Of a stretch of DNA of 64,000 nucleotides, positions 49,134 to 57,487 are shown piece after piece; position 1 is the first letter of the stretch, and each line of letters begins with the position of its first letter. Under the pieces are notes generated by a model. It did no database searches. It saw nothing but the letters and a program-made list of their open reading frames with translations, and was not told where the DNA came from. A program made the translations under genes and the position numbers. Origin of the DNA: an uncultured Chloroflexota bacterium (lineage in GTDB: Bacteria > Chloroflexota > Anaerolineae > UBA4142 > SHND01); assembly GCA_937870825.1 (NCBI GenBank), contig CALMZO010000300.1:1-64000 (forward strand), read 5' to 3'.

Positions 49134-50648
49134 ATGAAAGCGGTGTTGACGCTGGGGGATTTGTTTGAAGCTTTAACCGGAACCAAACCATCGAGTGCCG
49201 TAGGAACCGCTGAAGCTAGCGTTCCGTACTCGGTTGCGGCGCTGGGAGAGCAGCGCATTACGCGAGTGGCGATTGATTCGCGGCAAGTGGTACCGGGGGC
49301 GGTGTTTTTTGCGTTACAGGGTGAAGCGCTCGATGGACATCAATTTATTGGCGAAGCGTTGGCGCGCGGCGCAATCGCCATCGTCGGAAACGCGCGTGCG
49401 CGCGAGCTAGAGTTCGGCCGCACTCTAACTTTAATAGATGTCGCCGGGTTACAACCGAACTCTAGCTTTGCGGCGCTCTCGCCAGAAAGCGTTCCACTTG
49501 TCATCACTGCAAACAGTTTAAGCGCGCTGCAAAAATTCGCCGGGCATTGGCGTAAAAAATTCCCGAACGTGCAGGTGATTGGCGTAACGGGGAGTGTCGG
49601 CAAGACTTCGACGAAAGAATTGATTTGGGCAGTTTTGAAGCAGCGGTATCGCACCTTAAAAAGTCAAGGCAATCTCAACAGTGAAACGGGCTTGCCGCTC
49701 ACAATTTTCAACCTGAACGAAACACACGAGCGCGCCGTTTTGGAAATGGGCATGTATGCGCGCGGCGAAATCGCGGCGTTGTGCGAAATTGCCGAACCGA
49801 CGATTGGCGTCGTCACGCTCGTCGCGCCGATTCATCTGGAACGGCTCGGCACGATTGAAAATATCGCGAACGCGAAAGCCGAATTGGTGGCGGCGCTGCC
49901 CGAACACGGCTGGGCAATTTTGAACGGCGATGATGTGCGTGTGCGCGCGATGCGCGACAAAACGCGCGCAAGCGTAGTAACCTTCGGACTCGACGCGACG
50001 AATGATGTGTGGGCGGATGAAATTGCCAGTCACGGTCTCGACGGCATGTCGTTCGCGCTGCATCATCAAGGCACGCATCTGCACGTGCGCGTGCCGCTGC
50101 TCGGACAGCACAGCGTACACACCGCGCTCGCGGCGGCGGCAGTGGGCATCGCGGAAAAGTTGTCGTGGGAAGAAATTTTGCGCGGGCTGCAAGATGTCTC
50201 GGCGCAGCTCCGCTTGATCGCGGTCCCCGGGAAAAATGGCATCACGATTCTGGACGACACGTACAATGCGAGTCCTCCCTCAACGCTTTCGGCGTTGAAT
50301 CTCTTGAGCGAAATGAGTGAACGCAAAATCGCGGTGTTGGGCGACATGCGCGAATTGGGCGCGTACGAACGCGAAGGACATCAACTGGTCGGCATTCGCG
50401 CAGCAGAAGTGGCGGATGTCATCATCGCCGTCGGGGCATTGGGAAAATTTATTGGCGACGCGGCGCGCGGGCAGGGACATGCCGAGGTGCATTACGCGCA
50501 AGACAACGCGCAGGCAATTGAACACATCACGCGCGTCGCGCGCGCTGGCGACATTGTTTTGGTAAAAGGTTCACGCGGCGCGCAGATGGAAAACATCGTG
50601 CAAGCATTGGCGTTGGATACGGAAGCGCACGGAGGACATGGTCATTAA
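49134..50648 (+). CDS. murF: UDP-MurNAc-tripeptide--D-alanyl-D-alanine ligase
   Basis: 504 aa. N-terminal domain with RITRVAIDSRQVVPGAVFFA and GEALDGHQFIGEAL; ATP loop VIGVTGSVGKTSTKEL (about 143-158); central NSETGLPLTIFNL; ligase C-terminal LDDTYNASPPSTLSAL and GDMRELG. It adds D-Ala-D-Ala to UDP-MurNAc-tripeptide in the cytoplasm. Two palindromic insertions are translated in the N-terminal domain: near residues 22-37 (AVGTAEASVPYSVAAL) and near 90-118 (RELEFGRTLTLIDVAG and QPNSSFAAL). They make this domain longer than usual. Stop and mraY start overlap by one base. Confidence 0.96.
   Translation: MKAVLTLGDLFEALTGTKPSSAVGTAEASVPYSVAALGEQRITRVAIDSRQVVPGAVFFALQGEALDGHQFIGEALARGAIAIVGNARARELEFGRTLTLIDVAGLQPNSSFAALSPESVPLVITANSLSALQKFAGHWRKKFPNVQVIGVTGSVGKTSTKELIWAVLKQRYRTLKSQGNLNSETGLPLTIFNLNETHERAVLEMGMYARGEIAALCEIAEPTIGVVTLVAPIHLERLGTIENIANAKAELVAALPEHGWAILNGDDVRVRAMRDKTRASVVTFGLDATNDVWADEIASHGLDGMSFALHHQGTHLHVRVPLLGQHSVHTALAAAAVGIAEKLSWEEILRGLQDVSAQLRLIAVPGKNGITILDDTYNASPPSTLSALNLLSEMSERKIAVLGDMRELGAYEREGHQLVGIRAAEVADVIIAVGALGKFIGDAARGQGHAEVHYAQDNAQAIEHITRVARAGDIVLVKGSRGAQMENIVQALALDTEAHGGHGH
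49203..49225 (+). repeat. Palindromic insertion 1 inside murF
   Basis: GGAACCGCTGAAGCT then AGCGTTCC forms a GGAAC.GCT/AGCG.TTCC hairpin. It lies in frame in the N-terminal domain of MurF, where the family has no conserved residues. Confidence 0.6.
49405..49467 (+). repeat. Palindromic insertion 2 inside murF
   Basis: AGCTAGAGTTCGG at 49405-49417 is repeated in inverse as CCGAACTCTAGCT at 49455-49467, a perfect 13-bp stem with a 37-base interior. AGCTAG is otherwise rare in this CGCG-rich sequence but occurs in both murF insertions (GAAGCTAG here and at 49213). Confidence 0.7.
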
Positions 50649-51634
50649 TGTCCATTCCTCTCGCGCTCGGCACCTTGTCCTTTTTGCTCGCCGTGATTTG
50701 GGGTTCGCCGCTGATTCGTTGGCTGCGCGCGAATCGCATCGGCAAACAAATTCGCATTGAAGAGCCCGGTTCGAATCAGGTCAAGATGGGCACGCCGACA
50801 ATGGGCGGCATCATGATTGTCGTGCCTGTGGTCGTCGTCACGGTGGTTTTGAACATTTACAATCTGATTGGCGGGACGATTGTGGGCGGTTCGATTTTGG
50901 TCCCGTTGGCGACGCTCATCAGTTTCGCGGCGTTGGGGGCGTATGATGATTGGAGCGGCTTGCGGGGGGGGGTGAACGGCGCAGTCGGTTTGTTGGGGCG
51001 TTACAAGATTTTGGCGCAAATTGTTTTGTCCTTTGTCATTGCGCTGATTTTGTATTTTCCCCTCGACATTCACAGCATTGCGATTCCGACGGTTCCGCAA
51101 AAAATTGACCTGGGGTTGATTTATATCCCGATTGCGATGTTTATCATCGTCGGCGCGTCGAATGCGGTCAATTTTACGGATGGTCTGGATTCGCTGGCGG
51201 GATGGGTGACGGCGTTCGGGTTTGCCGCGTACGGCGTGATTGCGTTTTTGCAGCAGCAGATTTATCTCGTCACGTTTTGTTTCATCATGGTCGGTGCGCT
51301 GCTGGCGTTTCTTTGGTACAACGCGCATCCCGCCGAATTGTTTATGGGCGATGTAGGTTCGCTGGCGTTGGGTTCGACGCTCGCCGTGGTCGCGTTGATG
51401 ACGGGGCAGTGGCTTTTGTTGCCGCTGGTGGGAATTATTTTTGTCGCGGAAGCGCTGTCCGTGATTTTGCAGGTCGGATATTTCAAACTGACCAAAGGCA
51501 AACGCATTTTCAAAATGACGCCGATTCATTATCATTTTATTTTGTTGGGCTGGAGCGAAACGCAAGTGGTACAGCGATTTTGGTTGGTAGGGCTGTTGGC
51601 GGCGATGTTGGGTGTGGCGTTGGCGTTGTTGTGA
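50648..51634 (+). CDS. mraY: Phospho-MurNAc-pentapeptide transferase
   Basis: 328 aa, ten membrane helices. Catalytic Asp residues are visible in LGAYDDWSGLRGG (about 96-108) and NAVNFTDGLDSLAG (about 176-189); ELFMGDVGSLALG and the H-rich loop FKMTPIHYHFILLGW complete the signature. It transfers phospho-MurNAc-pentapeptide to undecaprenyl phosphate to make lipid I. A G9 run at 50964-50972 encodes the Gly-Gly of LRGGVNG directly after the catalytic DD motif, so a slip would knock out this essential enzyme. Confidence 0.97.
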   Translation: MSIPLALGTLSFLLAVIWGSPLIRWLRANRIGKQIRIEEPGSNQVKMGTPTMGGIMIVVPVVVVTVVLNIYNLIGGTIVGGSILVPLATLISFAALGAYDDWSGLRGGVNGAVGLLGRYKILAQIVLSFVIALILYFPLDIHSIAIPTVPQKIDLGLIYIPIAMFIIVGASNAVNFTDGLDSLAGWVTAFGFAAYGVIAFLQQQIYLVTFCFIMVGALLAFLWYNAHPAELFMGDVGSLALGSTLAVVALMTGQWLLLPLVGIIFVAEALSVILQVGYFKLTKGKRIFKMTPIHYHFILLGWSETQVVQRFWLVGLLAAMLGVALALL

Positions 51635-51656
51635 AAAGAAAAGGAAAGTCAAGACA

Positions 51657-51881
51657 ATGAAACAGAGTATTGAGATGGAGCGCAAAGCAATGCGTGTCAA
51701 TCGCTCAATCATCACGATTGCGCGTTTGGGTGATGACTCGGATGAGAAAGCATACTGGCTCTCGCGTACTCCAGAAGAACGGCTACGTCACGCAGAAATT
51801 TTACGGCGGATGAATTATGGACATCGAGCTACACAGCGACTTTCAAGATTTTTTGAAATTGTTGAACGTCCATGGAGTTGA
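51657..51881 (+). CDS. Small partner protein of the nucleotidyltransferase pair
   Basis: 74 aa from ATG 51657. Helical and charged: ITIARLGDDSDEKAYWLSRT, PEERLRHAEILRRMNYGH, ATQRLSRFFEIVER. The pattern YWLSRTPEERL...LRRMNYG is one I recall from small genes placed just before DUF6036-type nucleotidyltransferases. It overlaps the next gene by 65 bases. It is probably the antitoxin or regulator half of a two-gene module, but this is inference. It contains little of the CGCG richness seen in the flanking mur genes. Confidence 0.75.
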   Translation: MKQSIEMERKAMRVNRSIITIARLGDDSDEKAYWLSRTPEERLRHAEILRRMNYGHRATQRLSRFFEIVERPWS

Positions 51882-52272
51882 ATATCTCGTCATCGGCGGG
51901 TATGCTGTAATTTATCACGGCTATCCGCGCGCGACGCAAGACCTCGATATTTGGATTGCGGTACATCCTGACAATGCCAACCGAGTTGTCAGGGCGTTAG
52001 AGGAATTTGGCTTTGGGTCTCCCGAATTAACGACTGAAATGTTCTTGAAAGATTCAAGTGTCGTGAGAATGGGTATTCCGCCGATTCGCATCGAGATAAC
52101 GATGCGAATCTCCGGGGTTGAATTTCAAGAAAGCTTTCACGGAAAAATTGTTGACGAGATGGATGGGATTCCGGTAAATATCATTAACCTGAAAGACCTA
52201 TTGTTGAATAAGAAAGCAAGTGGTCGCTACAAAGATATGAATGATGTAGAGCATTTGACTCCTGATGATTGA
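51817..52272 (+). CDS. Nucleotidyltransferase-fold protein (DUF6036/AbiEii-like)
   Basis: 151 aa. The nucleotidyltransferase signature is present: LVIGGYAVIYHGYPRATQDL then DIWIA, that is G-G...(T)xDxD with Asp residues at about 42 and 44. The C-terminal part (PVNIINLKDLLLNKKASGRY) also fits the family. Such proteins occur in toxin-antitoxin and abortive-infection modules where they modify tRNA or proteins. The gene sits inside the essential dcw cluster between mraY and murD and overlaps murD by eight bases, which should force co-expression. Base composition is less CGCG-rich than its neighbours, suggesting transfer. Confidence 0.85.
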   Translation: MDIELHSDFQDFLKLLNVHGVEYLVIGGYAVIYHGYPRATQDLDIWIAVHPDNANRVVRALEEFGFGSPELTTEMFLKDSSVVRMGIPPIRIEITMRISGVEFQESFHGKIVDEMDGIPVNIINLKDLLLNKKASGRYKDMNDVEHLTPDD

Positions 52273-53656
52273 TTTGAGAAATAAACGGGTCCTTGTCATG
52301 GGACTGGGGCTGCACGGCGGGGGCTTGGGCGTGACGCGCTGGTTGTTGAAAAACGGAGCGCGGGTGACAGTGACGGACCTTAAAAAAGAAAATGAATTGA
52401 AGGCGACGCTCGAACAGCTGCGCGATGCAAATGTTGAATTTGTTCTCGGCGAACATCGCGCAAGTGATTTTGAAAACGCGGACTTGATTATTCGCAATCC
52501 GGGCGTGCCGCGCGAATCGCGTTACTTGCAAATTGCGCGCGAAAAAAATATCCGGATTCGGATGGAGTTGGGACTGTTCACAGAATTATTGCCGCGCGGT
52601 ATGGAGCAGGTCATCGGCATCACGGGAACCAAAGGCAAAACGACGACGACGCTGATGACCGGCGCGATTTTGAAACGCGCGAATGCGAAAACGGTGATTG
52701 CAGGAAATTTGCGCGTGTCCGCGCTCGAATTGCTCGACACGATTGACGCGGAAACGCCCGTTGTTTTGGAAATGTCGTCGTTTCAACTCGAAGAGTTTGA
52801 GGAATTGAAACGCAGTCCGCACATCGCGGCAATTACGAATGTCTATCCCGACCACTTGAATCGCTATCGTGACATGGACGAATACGCGTGGGCAAAAGCA
52901 CAAATTTTTTTGCATCAGCAGCCGCGCGATTTTGTAATCCTGAACTTTGACAATGGGATTTGCACGCGGTTGCGCCCGAAAGCGCTTGGACAAGTGATTT
53001 GGTTCAGCCGCACACGCGCCATCAAGCAAGGCGCGCGTCTCGACAGGGACTGGCTGGTTTGGAATGACGAAAGTGGTCCACAAAAAATTTTGCGCGCGGA
53101 TGAATTGATTGCGGGACAGCACAATGTCGAGAACGCGCTCGCGGCGATGGCGATTGCGAAAGCGTGGGGTGTCGAGAATGAAATAATTTCGGAGGCGCTG
53201 CGCGAATTTCGGGGCGCGCCGCATCGTTTGGAACTCGTGCGCGAATTGGACGGCGTGCAATACATCAACGACACCACCGCCACCGCGCCGAACGCAACCA
53301 TCGTGGCATTAAAAACATTGGCGCCGCGCGGCGGAAATATTTTTTTGATTGCAGGCGGTTACGACAAAGGATTACCGTATACGGAAATGGCAAAGGTGAT
53401 CGCAGAAACAAACGCGCGGGTGATTTTGTTGGAGGGCACGGCGACAGAAAAAATCGAACGCGCGTTGAACGAGGCAAACGCGCAAACACAAATTGTGGCG
53501 CGCGCGAAAAATTTGCCAGAGGCAGTCGAGTTTGGAACAAATTCCGCGAGCGCGGGTGACATTGTTTTGCTTTCACCCGGCGCGGCGAGTTTTGGAATGT
53601 TTTTGAACGAGTTTGAACGCGGGGATAAATTTCGAGAGATTGTGAACGCGCTGTAA
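52265..53656 (+). CDS. murD: UDP-MurNAc-L-alanine--D-glutamate ligase
   Basis: 463 aa from ATG 52265, overlapping the nucleotidyltransferase gene. N-terminal Rossmann-like domain (KRVLVMGLGLHGGGLGVTRW), ATP loop GITGTKGKTTTTLM (about 118-131), SSFQLEEFEELKRSPHIA, ITNVYPDHLNRY with the Mg-binding region, and the ligase C-terminal domain with YINDTTATAPNAT and IAGGYDKGLPY. It adds D-Glu to UDP-MurNAc-L-Ala in the cytoplasm. The Gly-rich HGGGLG is a little longer than in most MurD proteins. Confidence 0.96.
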   Translation: MIDLRNKRVLVMGLGLHGGGLGVTRWLLKNGARVTVTDLKKENELKATLEQLRDANVEFVLGEHRASDFENADLIIRNPGVPRESRYLQIAREKNIRIRMELGLFTELLPRGMEQVIGITGTKGKTTTTLMTGAILKRANAKTVIAGNLRVSALELLDTIDAETPVVLEMSSFQLEEFEELKRSPHIAAITNVYPDHLNRYRDMDEYAWAKAQIFLHQQPRDFVILNFDNGICTRLRPKALGQVIWFSRTRAIKQGARLDRDWLVWNDESGPQKILRADELIAGQHNVENALAAMAIAKAWGVENEIISEALREFRGAPHRLELVRELDGVQYINDTTATAPNATIVALKTLAPRGGNIFLIAGGYDKGLPYTEMAKVIAETNARVILLEGTATEKIERALNEANAQTQIVARAKNLPEAVEFGTNSASAGDIVLLSPGAASFGMFLNEFERGDKFREIVNAL

Positions 53657-53683
53657 ATCGAAATTCAAAACTAAAAACGAACC

Positions 53684-55027
53684 ATGGCGATTTCCGTTTC
53701 ACCCCGAACATCACTGTTCGATTCCCTCCGCGAGCGTTTGTGGGCGCGCGCGAATACGCGTCCCGCCGATTATGTTCTGCTCACGGTCGTCGGGCTTTTG
53801 CTGTTGATTGGCGTGATGAGCATTTACAGCGTTTCGTTCGGACCGAATTTGCAGGTGGGCGATGACCCGTTTGGTTTTATTCAACGGCATTTGGGTATAC
53901 TCGTCATCGGCGTCGCGGTCATGTTTATTTTTGCGCGGCTCGACTATCACTTGCTGATGCGTTATGCCGTGCCGTTGATGTTGGTGACGTTGGCGCTGCT
54001 CGCGGCGTTGCTGTTGTTTGGGCATGAAGAGAACGGGGCGCGGCGCTGGCTCTTTGGTCCGTCGGTGCAGCCGGGCGAAATCGCGAAATTGATTACGATT
54101 GTGTATGTCGCGGCGTGGTCGGCATCCAAAGGGAAAAAACTCAAGCGCCTCGTGTACGGGCTTGTGCCGTTCTCGATTTTGATTGGACTGATTGCGGGGC
54201 TTATCATTTTGCAGCCGAACTATAGCACCGCGCTGTTGATTGCCGCCGTCGCGTTCACGATGTTTTTCATGGCGGGCGCGGACTTGAAACAATTTTTTGG
54301 TGCGGCAATTTTTGGAAGCGGCGTCGCGGCATTGGTGGTGACACAATCGTCCCGCGCCATGTCGCGGTTCAGCACGCTGTATGTCGAGCCGACGCAAGAA
54401 TTGACGGACGGCTCATGGCAGATGGCACAAACGTTGATTGCGCTGGCGTCCGGCGGAATTTTTGGCAAAGGTCTCGGAACCGGCGGTGGTCAGTACGGGT
54501 ACGTACCCCTCGCGCATTCGGACGGCATCTTTGCGATTTGGAGCGAAGAGACCGGACTCATCGGCGCGACAATTTTGGTGGGACTGTTTATGGTCCTGGC
54601 GTATCGCGGGTTTCGCGTGGCGCGGAATGCGCCGGATGATTTTGGACGCGTGCTCGCGGCGGGCGTGACGTTTTGGCTTGTGTTTCAAGCATTCATCAAT
54701 ATCGCGGTCATCACGCAATTGATTCCCTTTACAGGACAACCATTGCCGTTCGTTTCGTATGGCGGTTCGTCGCTCGTCATGTGTTTGGCGAGTGTGGGAA
54801 TTTTGTTGAGCATTTCGCGCGCGCTGCCGAAACCGCCTGTGGTGAAAAGCGTGCCGACGGTCGGGAGCGCGCCGACAAAAGAAAATCAACTCCTTGTTTC
54901 GCGGAGCGAAACGACAAAAAAGAATGCGACTATTGGTTACGGGGGGGGGGACCGGGGGACACGTTTATCCCCTCGTCGCCGTACTGCAACACCTCGCCGC
55001 CGCGCAAAATCCGACGCGCAGGATTGA
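53684..55027 (+). CDS. ftsW: Septal peptidoglycan polymerase FtsW
   Basis: 447 aa. SEDS family: ten helices, with QRHLGILVIGV, FGHEENGARRWLFGPSVQPG, KLITIVYVAAW, LQPNYSTALLIAAVAFTMFF and the catalytic Asp region, and IPFTGQPLPFVSYGGSSLV near the end. It polymerises lipid II with its partner FtsI. The normal protein ends around LLSISRALPKPP; here 60 more residues follow, and the last 35 codons overlap the start of murG in another frame, reading through the G10 run (YGGGDRGTRLSPRRR). A one-base change in that run would alter this tail. Confidence 0.94.
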   Translation: MAISVSPRTSLFDSLRERLWARANTRPADYVLLTVVGLLLLIGVMSIYSVSFGPNLQVGDDPFGFIQRHLGILVIGVAVMFIFARLDYHLLMRYAVPLMLVTLALLAALLLFGHEENGARRWLFGPSVQPGEIAKLITIVYVAAWSASKGKKLKRLVYGLVPFSILIGLIAGLIILQPNYSTALLIAAVAFTMFFMAGADLKQFFGAAIFGSGVAALVVTQSSRAMSRFSTLYVEPTQELTDGSWQMAQTLIALASGGIFGKGLGTGGGQYGYVPLAHSDGIFAIWSEETGLIGATILVGLFMVLAYRGFRVARNAPDDFGRVLAAGVTFWLVFQAFINIAVITQLIPFTGQPLPFVSYGGSSLVMCLASVGILLSISRALPKPPVVKSVPTVGSAPTKENQLLVSRSETTKKNATIGYGGGDRGTRLSPRRRTATPRRRAKSDAQD

Positions 55028-56111
55028 TTTGCAAACGGATGTGCTGTACGTCGGGCGCGCGGGCGGCGCGGAAGAAAAAATTACGTCCGCGCTGCAGATT
55101 CCGTTTCAAAGGATTCGCGTGGGCGGGTTACGCAGTATGGGCGCGGTAACGCAAGCGCGCAATTTCGCCCAGATGGTTCAGGCGTCGCGCGCGGCGGCAA
55201 ACATCATCGCACTTTTCCAACCGAATGTTATTTTGGCTACGGGGGGATACGTGAGCGCGCCGGTGTTGTGGGCGGGCTGGCGCAAAAAAATTCCGATTGT
55301 GATTGAACTACCCGATTTGGAACCGGGTTGGGCGATTCGCGCGACGTGGCGGTTGAGCCATCAGGTCGCGGTATCCTTTGACGAGGTGTTGAAATTTTTT
55401 GCGCGCGGACGCGCGACGGTGACGGGGTATCCGGTGCGCGCGGAATTTTTTCAAGCGACGCGCCAAGCGGGACGCGCGCATTTTCAACTCGACGAACATG
55501 TTGCGGTGGTGACGGTGTTTGGTGGAAGTCAAGGCGCGCACGCGTTGAACGAAGCGGTGCGAATGAATTTGCGCGAACTCTTACGTGAGACGCAAATCAT
55601 TCACGTCTGCGGAACGCGCGACAAAATGCAATTGGATGCCGAATGCGCGTTGCTGGAGTCGAATCTCGCCGCGCGTTATCACGTCTTTGACTATCTGAGC
55701 GATGGTATGCCGCTCGCCCTCGCCGCGGCGGATGTCGTCGTCGCACGCGCAGGCGCGGCAACGCTTGGCGAGTTTCCGGCAGTCGGCGTACCGAGCATTT
55801 TGGTGCCGGGGTTGTTCGCGCAGGGGCATCAGGCCAAGAACGCGGATTTTTTGGAATCGCGCGGCGCGGCAGTGAAACTGCCCGAAGAAAAGTTGGCGAG
55901 CGAATTTGTGGCGACGATAAAGAAACTGCTGCGCGATGAAACGTGTTTGAATGAAATGCGCGCGGCGGTGAAAAAATTGGCGCGACCGGATGCGGCAGAG
56001 CGAATTGGAAATTTGTTGTTCGAGTATGCGCGCAGAGACCTCACCCCCCAGCCCCCTCTCCTGAAAAATTCCATTCGGAATTTTTCAGGAGAGGGGGCGC
56101 AAGAAGGTTGA
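54924..56111 (+). CDS. murG: UDP-GlcNAc--undecaprenyl-PP-MurNAc-pentapeptide GlcNAc transferase
   Basis: 395 aa from ATG 54924 (MRLLVTGGGTGGHVYPLVAV), inside the end of ftsW. G-loop 1 (GGGTGGH, residues 7-13) is encoded partly by the G10 run. ILATGGYVSAPVLWAGW, the second G-loop VFGGSQGAHALNEAV and the UDP-GlcNAc-binding AGAATLGEFPAVGVPSIL then AQGHQAKNA are all typical. It makes lipid II at the inner face of the membrane. The last 25 residues (DLTPQPPLLKNSIRNFSGEG...) are a translated hairpin repeat added to the C-terminus. Confidence 0.95.
   Translation: MRLLVTGGGTGGHVYPLVAVLQHLAAAQNPTRRIDLQTDVLYVGRAGGAEEKITSALQIPFQRIRVGGLRSMGAVTQARNFAQMVQASRAAANIIALFQPNVILATGGYVSAPVLWAGWRKKIPIVIELPDLEPGWAIRATWRLSHQVAVSFDEVLKFFARGRATVTGYPVRAEFFQATRQAGRAHFQLDEHVAVVTVFGGSQGAHALNEAVRMNLRELLRETQIIHVCGTRDKMQLDAECALLESNLAARYHVFDYLSDGMPLALAAADVVVARAGAATLGEFPAVGVPSILVPGLFAQGHQAKNADFLESRGAAVKLPEEKLASEFVATIKKLLRDETCLNEMRAAVKKLARPDAAERIGNLLFEYARRDLTPQPPLLKNSIRNFSGEGAQEG
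54941..54950 (+). repeat. G10 homopolymer in the ftsW/murG overlap
   Basis: Ten consecutive G, then ACCGGGGG. It encodes the phosphate-binding GGG of MurG in one frame and GGG of the FtsW tail in another. Confidence 0.9.
56039..56098 (+). repeat. CCTCACCCC...GGAGAGG hairpin repeat at the end of murG
   Basis: CCCCCTCTCCTGAAAAATTC followed by C at 56052-56072 pairs perfectly over 21 bp with 56077-56097, loop of four. It is translated as the MurG tail and would form a very stable messenger hairpin just before murC. Confidence 0.9.
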
Positions 56112-56134
56112 AGCTCTTGAATGGCGGAGATGAG

Positions 56135-57487
56135 ATGCACATTCATTTCATCGGCATTGGCGGCGCTGGGCTTTCGGCGTTGGCGCACGTGATGTTGGGA
56201 CGCGGTTTTGTGGTGAGTGGTTCGGACCCGGCGGCGCCGAATGAAGCAACAGACTCGTTGGAAAAACTCGGGGCGCGCATATTTTCGGGACATGACGCGC
56301 AAAACATCGCGGGCGCGGACCTGATTGTCGCAACCTCGGCCGCGCCGAGCGACAATCCTGAACTGGTTGCAGCACATGACCAACGGATTCCGGTTTTGAA
56401 ACGGCGCGAATTTTTGCGCGAGGTGACGCGCGGGTATGACGTGATTGCCGTCGCGGGCTCACATGGCAAAACGACGACGACGGCAATGATTGCGACAATT
56501 TTGGAAAACGCGGGTTCGGACCCGACGGTTGTGATTGGCGGGACGGTGCCAAGCTGGAATGCGAACGCGCGGGTTGGAAAATCCAACTGGTTTGTGATGG
56601 AAGCGGACGAGTACGATTACGCGTTTTTGGGAGTGGAGCCAAAAATCGCGGTGTTGACAAATGTGGACTATGACCATCCCGACTTGTTTCCAACGCGCGA
56701 GATGTATCAAAATGTGTTTGCGGAATTTTTGAAACAAACGCGCGACGATGGCGTAGTTGTGGTTTGCGGCGACGAACGCGCGGCGACGCGCGTCGCAAAA
56801 GCGTCGGGCAAGACGATGCTTTGTTATGGGTTTGATGCTGAAAATGATTGGCGCGCCGTTAACGTGTACGCGAACGAGTGGGGCGGAAATGATTTTGAAA
56901 TTTTTTTCGAAAATGCTTTTGCTGTAAGCGCGTCGTTACAAGTTCCGGGGCAGCACAACGTTTTGAATGCGCTCGCCGCGCTGATTGCAGCCAATGTTGC
57001 GAACGTGAAACGGGAAACGTCAATTGCAACGCTCGAAAAATTTTCCGGGGTGGGGCGACGATTTGAAATTCACGGGAGTTTCAACGGCGCGACGCTCGTA
57101 GACGATTACGCGCATCATCCGACCGAGATTCGCGCGACGCTCCGCGCGGCGCGGCAACGTTTTGCCGATGCGCGCCTTGTTGTGTTATTTCAGCCGCATA
57201 CGTTTTCGAGAACGCGCGCGCTGCTCGATGAATTTGTGAATGCGTTCGAGGACGCGGACGAAATTTTGATTACGGAAATTTACGCGGCGCGTGAGACCGA
57301 CGATTCGGGATTGAGCAGTCGTGAGTTAGTGGAACAGATGAACAAGCGTGCGCGTTATGTGGAAACATTGGAGGAAGCGGAAAAAATGTTACGCGCGGAA
57401 TTGCGCGCGGGTGATGTGTTGCTGGCGCTCGGCGCGGGGGATGTGAATCAGGTGACCGCTGAATTGGTCGGGAACGAATATGCGTGA
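56135..57487 (+). CDS. murC: UDP-MurNAc--L-alanine ligase
   Basis: 450 aa from ATG 56135 with GGCGGAGATGAG upstream (TTG 56108 overlaps murG). IHFIGIGGAGLSALAHVMLG binds the UDP part; VAGSHGKTTTTAMIATILEN (about 107-126) is the ATP loop; MEADEYDYAFL, ITNVD-type VLTNVDYDHPDLF, PGQHNVLNALAA and VDDYAHHPTEIRATL, then LFQPHTFSRTRAL are all present. It links L-Ala to UDP-MurNAc, the first step of stem-peptide assembly. Residues 289-297 (ANVKRETSI) are a translated heptamer array between the central and C-terminal domains. Confidence 0.96.
   Translation: MHIHFIGIGGAGLSALAHVMLGRGFVVSGSDPAAPNEATDSLEKLGARIFSGHDAQNIAGADLIVATSAAPSDNPELVAAHDQRIPVLKRREFLREVTRGYDVIAVAGSHGKTTTTAMIATILENAGSDPTVVIGGTVPSWNANARVGKSNWFVMEADEYDYAFLGVEPKIAVLTNVDYDHPDLFPTREMYQNVFAEFLKQTRDDGVVVVCGDERAATRVAKASGKTMLCYGFDAENDWRAVNVYANEWGGNDFEIFFENAFAVSASLQVPGQHNVLNALAALIAANVANVKRETSIATLEKFSGVGRRFEIHGSFNGATLVDDYAHHPTEIRATLRAARQRFADARLVVLFQPHTFSRTRALLDEFVNAFEDADEILITEIYAARETDDSGLSSRELVEQMNKRARYVETLEEAEKMLRAELRAGDVLLALGAGDVNQVTAELVGNEYA

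Noticed and set aside
50766-50780. GGTTCGAATC in mraY resembles a tRNA T-loop.
   Set aside because: It encodes conserved MraY residues (GSNQV) and no cloverleaf forms around it. No tRNA was found anywhere in the window.
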